Below are positions 48,573 through 57,138 of a stretch of DNA of 64,000 nucleotides, in pieces. Each line of letters begins with the position of its first letter. The first letter of the stretch is position 1. Source of the stretch: Winogradskyella sp. J14-2 (GTDB taxonomy: Bacteria > Bacteroidota > Bacteroidia > Flavobacteriales > Flavobacteriaceae); NCBI RefSeq assembly GCF_001971725.1, contig NZ_CP019388.1, forward strand, positions 496,001 through 560,000, read 5' to 3'. Position numbers and translations under genes: made by a program. The notes beneath the pieces were generated by a model, which was not told the DNA's origin, made no database searches, and worked only from the letters and a program-made list of their open reading frames with translations.

Positions 48573-48914
48573 GTGGTGTGACACTTATCGGAAAAGTATA
48601 AAATTCAGTTACGGTTAAGTTAGCGATTATTTTTCGGTTGAGCTAAAAGCTAAACACACCCCATCTTTGTTTAAGCAATTGAATAGCCATGAGTTATACA
48701 CGTTGTCAGGCTTAGTTATTATCAAATAGGTCAAAATCAAAGTTCGGGTTTTTAAAACAAAATGTCTATACCTAACTTCATGTATTTTTCATTAACTTTA
48801 TAAAGAGACTAGGAAAAACACAACCTCATCTGTTATATCCTTGTAGAACCAAAGTAACCCTCCAACAACTTTGCTACCTACAACTATAACAAACCAATTA
48901 ATTACATCCATACT
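48573..48914. other. Non-coding spacer after ridA with a DUF6090-leader-like element
   Basis: 342 bp without a credible gene. At 48698-48720 the sequence ACACGTTGTCAGGCTTAGTTATT resembles the CGTTGTGCTT..ATTAT leader found before DUF6090 genes. Otherwise AT-rich, with no strong terminator seen. Confidence 0.4.
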
Positions 48915-50045
48915 ATGAAAAAATCACTTGCACTTCTTTTCGTTTTAGTTTTCGCTTTCTCGTGTTCTAAAGAGCAAAGCAACGATAGCTCTGGAGATTA
49001 CAACATCACCGGAAAATTTCTAACGCCAAACGGATTAGACCCAGTGGCTAAAGCCAGTGTTAAACTATATAAAGACGGTACCTTAATACAAGATGCCCTT
49101 ACGGATAGTGAAGGCAATTTTATACTCAACAACCTTACTAAAGACAGCTATGAGTTGTCTATATCAAAGGGGCAGTTTAAAACCTCAACCTCGGCAAACC
49201 TTAGCGACCTTATCGATGCACTTACATTCAATCTAGATAGTTTACCAATTAATCAATTACCATCAATCGCCGTTGTTACAGGAAGCTACGATCATATCGA
49301 AGAGGTCTTGTACAACATCGGTTTGGTAGATCCAATAACAGAACAACCGCTTTTCGATATTATTGATGGTCAAGATATTGCCAATCGTAATGTACATCAT
49401 GGTCACCACCAGAGCAATGCTAGCGCAAAACGAACCAATCCAATGTTAGCACCTAATGTAGATTTTGGGTTTGGAGAGTTTATAGAATCTCCAACGCTTT
49501 TAGGCAACTACGATATTATTTTCTTAAACTGTGGCTTAAATGAAACAAAAACAGATTTTGGCAACAATCTAAATGATTATGTAAACAATGGCGGTTTGTT
49601 ATATGCAACAGATTGGGCATATGCCTACCTTAATTTTATAACTCAAGGTGGCGCTGACTATTTAAGTTTCTATAATCCTGAAAAAAGCGGAACGTCTTTA
49701 TCTACTGATGCAGAAATCCTAGACCAAACACTAATAGATTGGTTAGATTTAAACTTTGGTATACAAGTACCAAACGCCACAGTAACTATCGATGAATTTC
49801 TTGGAGGTTGGCAGGTTGTAGATACTTACAATGCTGCAACAGTTATTCCTTGGTTATACGGCCCAATAGAATATGATGGTATAAGCGAAAATAAGCATTT
49901 GGCCTACACCTTCTTACATGGTAATGGAGGTGTGTTATATTCTTCATTTCATACCGAAAATAACACAACCGATGCCACAACCGTTGAACGGTTAATGCAG
50001 TATATGGTTTTTGAATTAGCGGATATAAAGGTTCAAGTACAATAA
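48915..50045 (+). CDS. Lipoprotein with carboxypeptidase-regulatory-like domain
   Basis: 376 residues. Signal peptide with lipobox (LVFAFSCSKE, lipidated Cys at about 17). A carboxypeptidase-regulatory-like beta-sandwich (about 30-100, KASVKLYKDGTLI, TDSEGNFILNNL) is followed by a larger alpha/beta domain of ThuA/GATase1-like look (IAVVTGSYDHIEEVLYNIG, NYDIIFLNCG, DYVNNGGLLYATDWAYAYL, and the TFLHGNGGVLYSSFH segment). His-rich stretch NVHHGHHQSN at about 160-169 might bind metal. It is an outer-membrane lipoprotein of unknown substrate, located between the intact and first broken ridA copies. Confidence 0.8.
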   Translation: MKKSLALLFVLVFAFSCSKEQSNDSSGDYNITGKFLTPNGLDPVAKASVKLYKDGTLIQDALTDSEGNFILNNLTKDSYELSISKGQFKTSTSANLSDLIDALTFNLDSLPINQLPSIAVVTGSYDHIEEVLYNIGLVDPITEQPLFDIIDGQDIANRNVHHGHHQSNASAKRTNPMLAPNVDFGFGEFIESPTLLGNYDIIFLNCGLNETKTDFGNNLNDYVNNGGLLYATDWAYAYLNFITQGGADYLSFYNPEKSGTSLSTDAEILDQTLIDWLDLNFGIQVPNATVTIDEFLGGWQVVDTYNAATVIPWLYGPIEYDGISENKHLAYTFLHGNGGVLYSSFHTENNTTDATTVERLMQYMVFELADIKVQVQ

Positions 50046-50090
50046 GTCTTCAAAAGAATATAAGCCATAAAAAGAGTCGCTAAACCTTAA

Positions 50091-50190
50091 ATCAGTGCCG
50101 TTTATGCCAAATATTTTAATAAAAGCACAGCACCTGCAAGAGAAACTGTAGAAGTAGCCAACCTACCCAAGTTTGTAAATGTAGAGATCA
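50091..50190 (+). pseudogene. Broken ridA 3' copy (first)
   Basis: About 100 bp match the intact ridA 3' end (the stretch encoding AVYAxYFNxxTAPARETVEVANLPKF in two parts, then VNVEI). It begins inside the gene with no start and is cut abruptly at GAGATCAG, where a DUF6090 5' end in the opposite direction begins. High identity to the parent suggests a recent event. Confidence 0.85.
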
Positions 50191-50305
50191 GAATCAAAAT
50201 ACCAATGACTACAAGTACAATTTCTCCGATGGCATATTTGAGATACTTACCGGTTTTTCCTTCCGAAAGTAAGTTCTGTCTAATTTTTCTAAAGAATTTT
50301 ATCAT
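50190..50305 (-). pseudogene. DUF6090 5' remnant fused to the ridA fragment
   Basis: From the ATG at 50305, 38-39 codons match the DUF6090 N-terminus (MIKFFRKIRQNLL...VLVVIGIL). The frame then runs into antisense ridA sequence instead of IALQINNWNE. So the membrane helix is interrupted and the soluble domain is missing: a dead remnant made by an illegitimate junction at about 50190. Confidence 0.85.
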
Positions 50306-50329
50306 TGGCTAGCGTTGTGCTTTATTTAT

Positions 50330-51112
50330 TTAGTTTTTTATTTGGCTTTCTATTACTTCAAGAATACGATTAATCCTTTTCATTAAGGTTTCGGATTCTT
50401 GATTATTAAACACATTTAGGGTTAATGCCCAAGCAACCTTACCTTCTAATTTGTAGTCTTTCAAAAGTTCGTTCGTAGTCCTAGTAATGAGTTTTGATGT
50501 TCCAGGTATGAGGTTTTTAACCTGTTTAGATTCTAACAAGTTTTTGGGTGCGTCTTTCCAATGGGTGTATGCTACATCACGCTGTATACCTATGGCATTG
50601 AGATGAGGATAAATGCGTTGTTCACAAAATCTAAAAAACACTTGCTCTACTTCTTGAAGTTGAATCACATCAGTGCTCCAATTAACAAGTAGTTGCTTTA
50701 ACGTTTCATCTTTTAAAATGTCGATATGTCCAGAACTTACCAAGTCATTCTGAATTGGGTCAAAGGTTGGTGGTTGAATAGTACTTAAATAAACAAGGAT
50801 ACTATCGCGTGTAGCATTTTCGGGGTCATCATATTAGTCTAACAACTGCCTACAATTTTCAATCAGAGTATGTCTAAGTTCTATTTTATCCAGAAGTTGA
50901 TTTCTATTAGATATAAATTCCTTTTCAAGTCTTTTTAATAGCGCTTGTTCCTTACTATGTTCTTTGCGTTGCTCATTCCAATTGTTAATTTGTAATGCAA
51001 TTAAAATTCCGATGACTACAAGCACAATTTCCCCAATGGCATACTTAAAGTACTTTCCAATTTTATTTTCCATAAGTAAGTTTTGGCGAATTTTTCTAAA
51101 GAATTTTATCAT
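50330..51112 (-). pseudogene. DUF6090 gene interrupted by one in-frame stop
   Basis: Start at 51112 gives the standard DUF6090 N-terminus with helix and NNWNE, then a stop codon TAA at 50834-50836 after 92 codons. The same frame continues beyond it (YDDPENATRDSIL...) through to 50330, giving a full 260-codon gene typical of the family. So a single nonsense change, no frameshift, has split it. Readthrough or an assembly error cannot be excluded. The leader upstream (51113-51145) is shared with the intact DUF6090 gene at 29794. Confidence 0.88.
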
Positions 51113-51217
51113 GAGTTAGCAGTTCGTAATAATTAAGCACCACGGTTTATGTATAAGCAGTAATTGATGTTATGTAATGGCTTGGTGTATAGCAATATAC
51201 GCTATTTCAAACAAAAA

Positions 51218-51244
51218 AGCGGTTTGAGTAGTACCCAAACCGCT
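51218..51244 (-). terminator. Intrinsic terminator after the DUF1801 gene
   Basis: AGCGGTTTG and CAAACCGCT form a 9-bp stem. An A-run at 51213-51218 reads as U on the minus strand, 36 bp past the stop at 51280. Confidence 0.75.
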
Positions 51245-51279
51245 ATAACCTATACACATTCCTGTAAGTCATTTGTTAT

Positions 51280-51681
51280 TTATTGCCATCCATTATAATT
51301 TGCTGCTTGTTTTATAAAATCAATCACGCGCGCATCATTCACCTCATCTAGTGTCTTTAGCTTAATATATCTTGTTTCGCCTGTTCCTAAAGGTGGTTGT
51401 GGGTCAAAAGCTGCACCATTCAAAAAAACAATATTAGCAGACACCTCATAAGCTGCAACTTCAATCAGCCATCCCAATGCATCGGTTCCGTAATAGGCAT
51501 TTCCCCATTTAATAGCGTAATGCAGATTGGGGATGGCATCGTGGATGAGGCTATCAATAGTTTTAAGCATTGGCGTAATGCCTGGCATAATACAGTTTGC
51601 CAGCCAATCTTCAATAACCTTATAATCAGGCTCTGGAATAGGCGGCTGCTTTGTTGAAAGTGGTTGACGTGCTTTATGCAT
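51280..51681 (-). CDS. DUF1801 family protein
   Basis: 133 residues of the YdhG/DUF1801 fold: HYAIKWGNAYYG (about 73-84), WLIEVAAYEVSANIVFLNGA in the middle, and a C-terminal TRYIKLKTLDEVNDARVIDF stretch. Cytoplasmic; family function unknown. One of several stand-alone small accessory genes here, with its own terminator. Confidence 0.87.
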   Translation of the reverse strand: MHKARQPLSTKQPPIPEPDYKVIEDWLANCIMPGITPMLKTIDSLIHDAIPNLHYAIKWGNAYYGTDALGWLIEVAAYEVSANIVFLNGAAFDPQPPLGTGETRYIKLKTLDEVNDARVIDFIKQAANYNGWQ

Positions 51682-51782
51682 TTAATAGCGTTTTACGGTA
51701 CGTTATCATTTTTAGTATTAAATCTTTGGGTAAAGGCGTATCCAACGGAAATTGAAGCGAGCCTTTCGCTCATTATATCAGG

Positions 51783-52193
51783 CTACTGCGTTTCCACGTA
51801 TTTTTTAAAATTTTCGAGTATCGCCTGCCAACCAGCACGCTGTTGTTCGTCCGTATGTGTGCCCTCCGCATCAAATGTTTCCCTCACATTTACCTCATCT
51901 CCGTTTTGCAAAAATGCAATAGCCACGTTTCGTCCGTCCGACATTTTGTAAGAAATCAGTGCCTTGTCAATTATTTTGTCATACGTTCCCGTAAAATCAA
52001 AGCCCATACTACCGTCTTTCGCTTCCATGCGCCAACAGAAATTCCCATTCGGTCTTAAATCATTTTCAGCGTTTGGGCAGCACCATGCATCAGTCGCAAA
52101 GTTCCAATTGGTAATGTGTTCTGGTCGCGTCCAATAGTCCCAAACCCTGTCAAGGTCGGATTTGATAGAAGTTTGAACCGTTATGCTTTCCAT
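51783..52193 (-). CDS. AHSA1/SRPBCC-family protein
   Basis: 136 residues from the ATG at 52193 (a further ATG 33 bp upstream is less likely, because the domain begins right at MESITVQTSIKSDLDRVWDYW). Helix-grip signature: WTRPEHITNWNFA (about 23-35), GSMGFDFTGTYDKI, and the C-terminal helix HTDEQQRAGWQAILENFKKYV in two parts. Typical of Hsp90-ATPase-activator-like ligand binders of unknown ligand. Stand-alone gene. Confidence 0.87.
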   Translation of the reverse strand: MESITVQTSIKSDLDRVWDYWTRPEHITNWNFATDAWCCPNAENDLRPNGNFCWRMEAKDGSMGFDFTGTYDKIIDKALISYKMSDGRNVAIAFLQNGDEVNVRETFDAEGTHTDEQQRAGWQAILENFKKYVETQ

Positions 52194-52243
52194 ATATTTA
52201 TGTGTTACGTTCTGCTTAGTATCCATGTTATTCTACGCAGTTT

Positions 52244-52828
52244 TTATTCCGTTCTATTTTTTATTTCAGTTGTAAATTCAGTCGGACTATATTCAAAAGT
52301 TCCTGTTCCACCTGGGCAGCAATTTGCATCATCTTCTGACCAAGCATAATAGTCTCCAATAATTGTTTTTCCAAGTCCTTTATAGTGAATATATATTTTG
52401 TAAAGATCATTAATATCAATTTTTGCGAGTTCGGTTTTTATTCCGTTTTCGATTGTTTGAGTAATGTTTTTATTTGTAAGGAATTGACCATCTTTTGAAT
52501 AAACTAACATTCCAAAATCTGAACCAGTTCCATTTCCACCAACACAATTTTCGGCAGGAAAGTAAAATAGTCCATCTCTAATTCCGTCAGAATTGAAATC
52601 TGATTCGCTTGATTGAATTTCTTGTAATCCGAAATATGCTTTTGGGTTTTCTTCTTGCCATTTTTGCCAATCATTATCTTCTCTACAAGGATTTCCAACT
52701 TCACCACTTGCGAGAAGTTCTTTTTTCCACTTTTCAGTTTCAATTTCAAATTCAGGAGTTTTTTGTTGTGCGTTACAACTAATGGTCATAAGTCCAATTG
52801 CAAAAATTGGGAATAGGTTTTTTTTCAT
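52244..52828 (-). CDS. Hypothetical lipoprotein
   Basis: 194 residues. Signal peptide with lipobox (LMTISCNAQ, Cys at about 18), then a domain with four Cys (PCRED, ENCVGG, DDANCCPGG), likely disulfide-bonded, and a DFNSDGIRDGLFYF calcium-like loop. No family recognised. Stand-alone gene between the ridA fragments. Confidence 0.75.
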   Translation of the reverse strand: MKKNLFPIFAIGLMTISCNAQQKTPEFEIETEKWKKELLASGEVGNPCREDNDWQKWQEENPKAYFGLQEIQSSESDFNSDGIRDGLFYFPAENCVGGNGTGSDFGMLVYSKDGQFLTNKNITQTIENGIKTELAKIDINDLYKIYIHYKGLGKTIIGDYYAWSEDDANCCPGGTGTFEYSPTEFTTEIKNRTE

Positions 52829-53073
52829 AAAATTTGCTTAATTATTGTTTTTCAATAAGTTACTTGGTCAAATCACGTAGAATAGTCTCGTAAAACTATT
52901 AATTAAGGGATTAAAGTTAATATTTTTCTGTTAAGCACAGACGTAAGCAATTCCGAGTGGATTCGCTTGAGCCTGCAATGAGCGTAGCCGTTTTGGCCTG
53001 CCCTGAGCGTAGTCGAAGGGGAACTAAATCCAAGTAGGTATTTGAAAACACAAAAGTCACTTTTAACGCTAAA
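52829..53073. repeat. Intergenic region with REP-like modules
   Basis: Non-coding. At 52971-53021 two tandem CCTGCxxTGAGCGTAG elements occur; the second continues into GTCGAAGGGG, the widespread CCTGAGCGTAGTCGAAGG-type intergenic repeat. No promoter for cas1 identified with confidence. Confidence 0.5.
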
Positions 53074-53257
53074 GACGCGACCATTTAAAACATTATTAAA
53101 ACATCCATCTTCATTAGCGATATGCACAAATTTGCAAAGATCAAGGCCGTGTAGTCTACATATTTCAATAAAAACAATGCACTACCCAGAGAAAATGTTG
53201 AAGTAGCCAACCTACCTAAGTTTTTAAGTGTTGAGATAAGTATGATTGCTTTAAAAT
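53074..53257 (+). pseudogene. Broken ridA 3' copy (second)
   Basis: About 180 bp align to the intact ridA from the stretch encoding TFNNVIKTSIFISDMHNFAK through AVYATYF to near the stop. Several in-frame stops and substitutions are present (for example TAG in place of a Tyr codon at about 53152). More degraded than the first copy, so an older event. Confidence 0.82.
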
Positions 53258-53405
53258 CATATGCCATCAGAATGTCAATATATTCAATTAATTAGTCATA
53301 TCAAACGATACACAATAACACTACAACATACTAAAAAGCAACTTAATCGTTTAATTTTCAGTAGTATATATAATTTACTTATCTATAGTACAAATTAAAA
53401 GTAAT

Positions 53406-54610
<1,205 letters not shown>

Positions 54611-54704
54611 ACACCATTTGTAACTCTCAGACACAAAAAACCTCACAATTATTCCATAGCTGTTATTTCAATAAAAAGCAGAAGCTTTAACCCATCTAGA
54701 AAAC

Positions 54705-54753
54705 AAAAAATGCCTCAATCTCACCTAATCACTGTAAAAAAGAAGCATTTTTT
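54705..54753. terminator. Hairpin between cas2 and the array
   Basis: AAAAAATGC (54705-54713) and GCATTTTTT (54745-54753) form a 9-bp stem that can stop both cas1-cas2 transcripts and leftward crRNA transcripts. The rest of 54611-54805 holds no gene and may be the acquisition leader. Confidence 0.5.
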
Positions 54754-54805
54754 AAAACGACATTTCATTACAATTAACTGTATATCAAGCAACAAACAAT
54801 AGCCT

Positions 54806-56416
54806 AATATCGTGTTTTCTAATCTTTAATCAAACCACAACTGTAAAAGGATTTGGAAAAGCTCTGCAAAAATATCGTGTTTTCTAATCTTTAATCAAAC
54901 CACAACTTGAACTCTGGAACTAAAAAACCGCCCAAAAATATCGTGTTTTCTAATCTTTAATCAAACCACAACTACGCTGACGTTGTAGGCTAATTGAGCA
55001 GAAATATCGTGTTTTCTAATCTTTAATCAAACCACAACACGACTGCAATGAACCAGTACCAGGTATCGAATATCGTGTTTTCTAATCTTTAATCAAACCA
55101 CAACAAAGGCGAAGAGTGATGAATCTAGTAATATAATATCGTGTTTTCTAATCTTTAATCAAACCACAACACGTTTACCAAACACCTCTTGTTTTGCTGC
55201 AATATCGTGTTTTCTAATCTTTAATCAAACCACAACTGTTATTGTTTCGTTAATTATTGGACGATTAATATCGTGTTTTCTAATCTTTAATCAAACCACA
55301 ACGGCGGCCACCAAGAGGACGAAGATATAGAAAATATCGTGTTTTCTAATCTTTAATCAAACCACAACTAAAAGCATAGGCATATTCACTTTTAAACTAA
55401 TATCGTGTTTTCTAATCTTTAATCAAACCACAACTGGATAAGCTGATATCTTTACACGATTTCCAATATCGTGTTTTCTAATCTTTAATCAAACCACAAC
55501 TGCTCATCCTCTGCCACCTTCGTTATTGCTAATATCGTGTTTTCTAATCTTTAATCAAACCACAACGGATTCATAGTTGCATCTGTGAAGGTTGTTAATA
55601 TCGTGTTTTCTAATCTTTAATCAAACCACAACTACTAGGATCCGCTGTTGGGATTTGTCAAAAAATATCGTGTTTTCTAATCTTTAATCAAACCACAACC
55701 ACAGTTGAAGTTAGTCAGCCAACGGCAGCAATATCGTGTTTTCTAATCTTTAATCAAACCACAACAGGTAGAACGCCGTCTTGTCTTTCTGTATAAATAT
55801 CGTGTTTTCTAATCTTTAATCAAACCACAACAATCTATTTTCAATAATAAATAGTTTTTGCAATATCGTGTTTTCTAATCTTTAATCAAACCACAACTGT
55901 ATCTAATGATAATTTGTCTATTGTTTAATATCGTGTTTTCTAATCTTTAATCAAACCACAACTAGACATCATCACACAAGCCAAACGTTTTTAATATCGT
56001 GTTTTCTAATCTTTAATCAAACCACAACCACCTCTTGATAATCATCTAATGTTCCTCCAATATCGTGTTTTCTAATCTTTAATCAAACCACAACTATGCG
56101 ACCTGTGGTTTGCTGATTTTGTTGAATATCGTGTTTTCTAATCTTTAATCAAACCACAACAACTTTTGATCATATAATACCATTAAGTAAAATATCGTGT
56201 TTTCTAATCTTTAATCAAACCACAACAATAAAGATGCTGATACTATTACACCAGAAAATATCGTGTTTTCTAATCTTTAATCAAACCACAACGTTAACGA
56301 TAATAGCATGGACTGTATATGAATATCGTGTTTTCTAATCTTTAATCAAACCACAACAAGTAATTTGTTGTGACACCAGAACCGCCAAATATCGTGTTTT
56401 CTAATCTTTAATCAAA
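54806..56416 (-). CRISPR. Type II-C CRISPR array: 24 full 36-bp repeats, 24 spacers, plus a truncated 25th repeat
   Basis: The 36-bp repeat on the plus strand starts AATATCGTGTTTTC and ends AATCAAACCACAAC. Repeats start at 54806, 54871, 54937 and so on about every 66 bp to 56322; the 25th, at 56388, matches 29 bp and then diverges. Spacers are 29-31 bp and all look different. All 24 full repeats appear identical. The tracrRNA anti-repeat has the plus-strand repeat sequence, so crRNAs must be minus-strand (repeat begins GTTGTGG). The array is thus read in the cas9 direction, starting from the end that carries the degenerate repeats. Confidence 0.98.
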
Positions 56417-56600
56417 TCGAACGCAGTAAGATTCACAAACACACCGATTAAAATAAAATGAGGTGTTTGTAAACCACTTTAACACTCAAAAGCAGTATCG
56501 CGCTGGCAACTACAATATCGTGTTTTCTAATCTTTAATCAAATCGAACATAGTGAGATTCACAAACACACCATTTAAAAAAATAAGGTGTTTTAAAACTT
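56417..56600. repeat. Duplicated array flank with a second truncated repeat
   Basis: After the truncated 25th repeat comes TCGAACGCAGTAAGATTCAC and ACAAACACACC with a hairpin to GGTGTTTGT. At 56514-56542 an identical 29-bp truncated repeat appears again, followed by the same flank with small changes (TCGAACATAGTGAGATTCAC, ACACACC...GGTGTTTT). About 30 bp directly before the second truncated repeat (56484-56513) may be a relic spacer. Confidence 0.85.
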
Positions 56601-56667
56601 TATCCTATAATACGCTTGTGTTTAAGGTATGGTAACTACTACCATAATAATGTCAATGATCGTACTG

Positions 56668-57138
56668 TTAAAAAAACGGTCCTTTTCGATATTTATCTAT
56701 GGCGTCATCTGCTCTATGTTCCAACAAATCGGTTTGTATCATTGAAGGACTTTCAACTACAATATTTGCATATATTTCTATAGAGACTGCCTGATAAACA
56801 TCTTGTAAATTTAGCTTGCTTACAAATCCGTTAAGTTTTACACCTTGTTCCAATAAATTGGAGATAACTACATTTTCATAAGCTGGCAAATAGCCCAACT
56901 TTTTGGTATCATAAAATACGGCTACAGCAAAACTATCATATATGTTTTCTCTTTCTCTGCGTAATAACAAGGCGTCACCTACACTCATTTGTTTTTTCAC
57001 CTTATTAAGATCATAATGTGTAAGACCTTTTATGTAGTTATCATAAATTTTTATCGGCTTTTGGGCAAAATTAGTTTGCGGTATTACTAAACCAGTACTA
57101 CCCAATCCAAAGGCTTTAATAAAGTCTAAGCGTTTCAT
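56668..57138 (-). CDS. HIRAN-domain protein translationally coupled to cas9
   Basis: 156 residues. Residues about 1-27 resemble a short export or Tat-like leader (KRLDFIKAFGLGSTGLVIP), though with no RR pair. A HIRAN domain fills about 30-130 (IKIYDNYIKGLTHYD, VGDALLLRRERENIYDSFAV, KKLGYLPAYENVVISNLLEQG). HIRAN domains bind DNA ends in Rad5/HLTF-type repair enzymes and occur alone in some bacterial defence loci. Start ATG overlaps the cas9 stop by 4 bp (ATGA). It is the only non-cas gene between cas9 and the array. A cas9-linked role in target-end recognition or adaptation is inference; a housekeeping passenger is the alternative. Confidence 0.82.
   Translation of the reverse strand: MKRLDFIKAFGLGSTGLVIPQTNFAQKPIKIYDNYIKGLTHYDLNKVKKQMSVGDALLLRRERENIYDSFAVAVFYDTKKLGYLPAYENVVISNLLEQGVKLNGFVSKLNLQDVYQAVSIEIYANIVVESPSMIQTDLLEHRADDAIDKYRKGPFF

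Noticed and set aside
48674-48760. Integron attC site after ridA
   Set aside because: The GTTGTCA/CGTTGTGC cores do not fit RYYYAAC/GTTRRRY, and no integrase is in view; kept only as a shared leader element.
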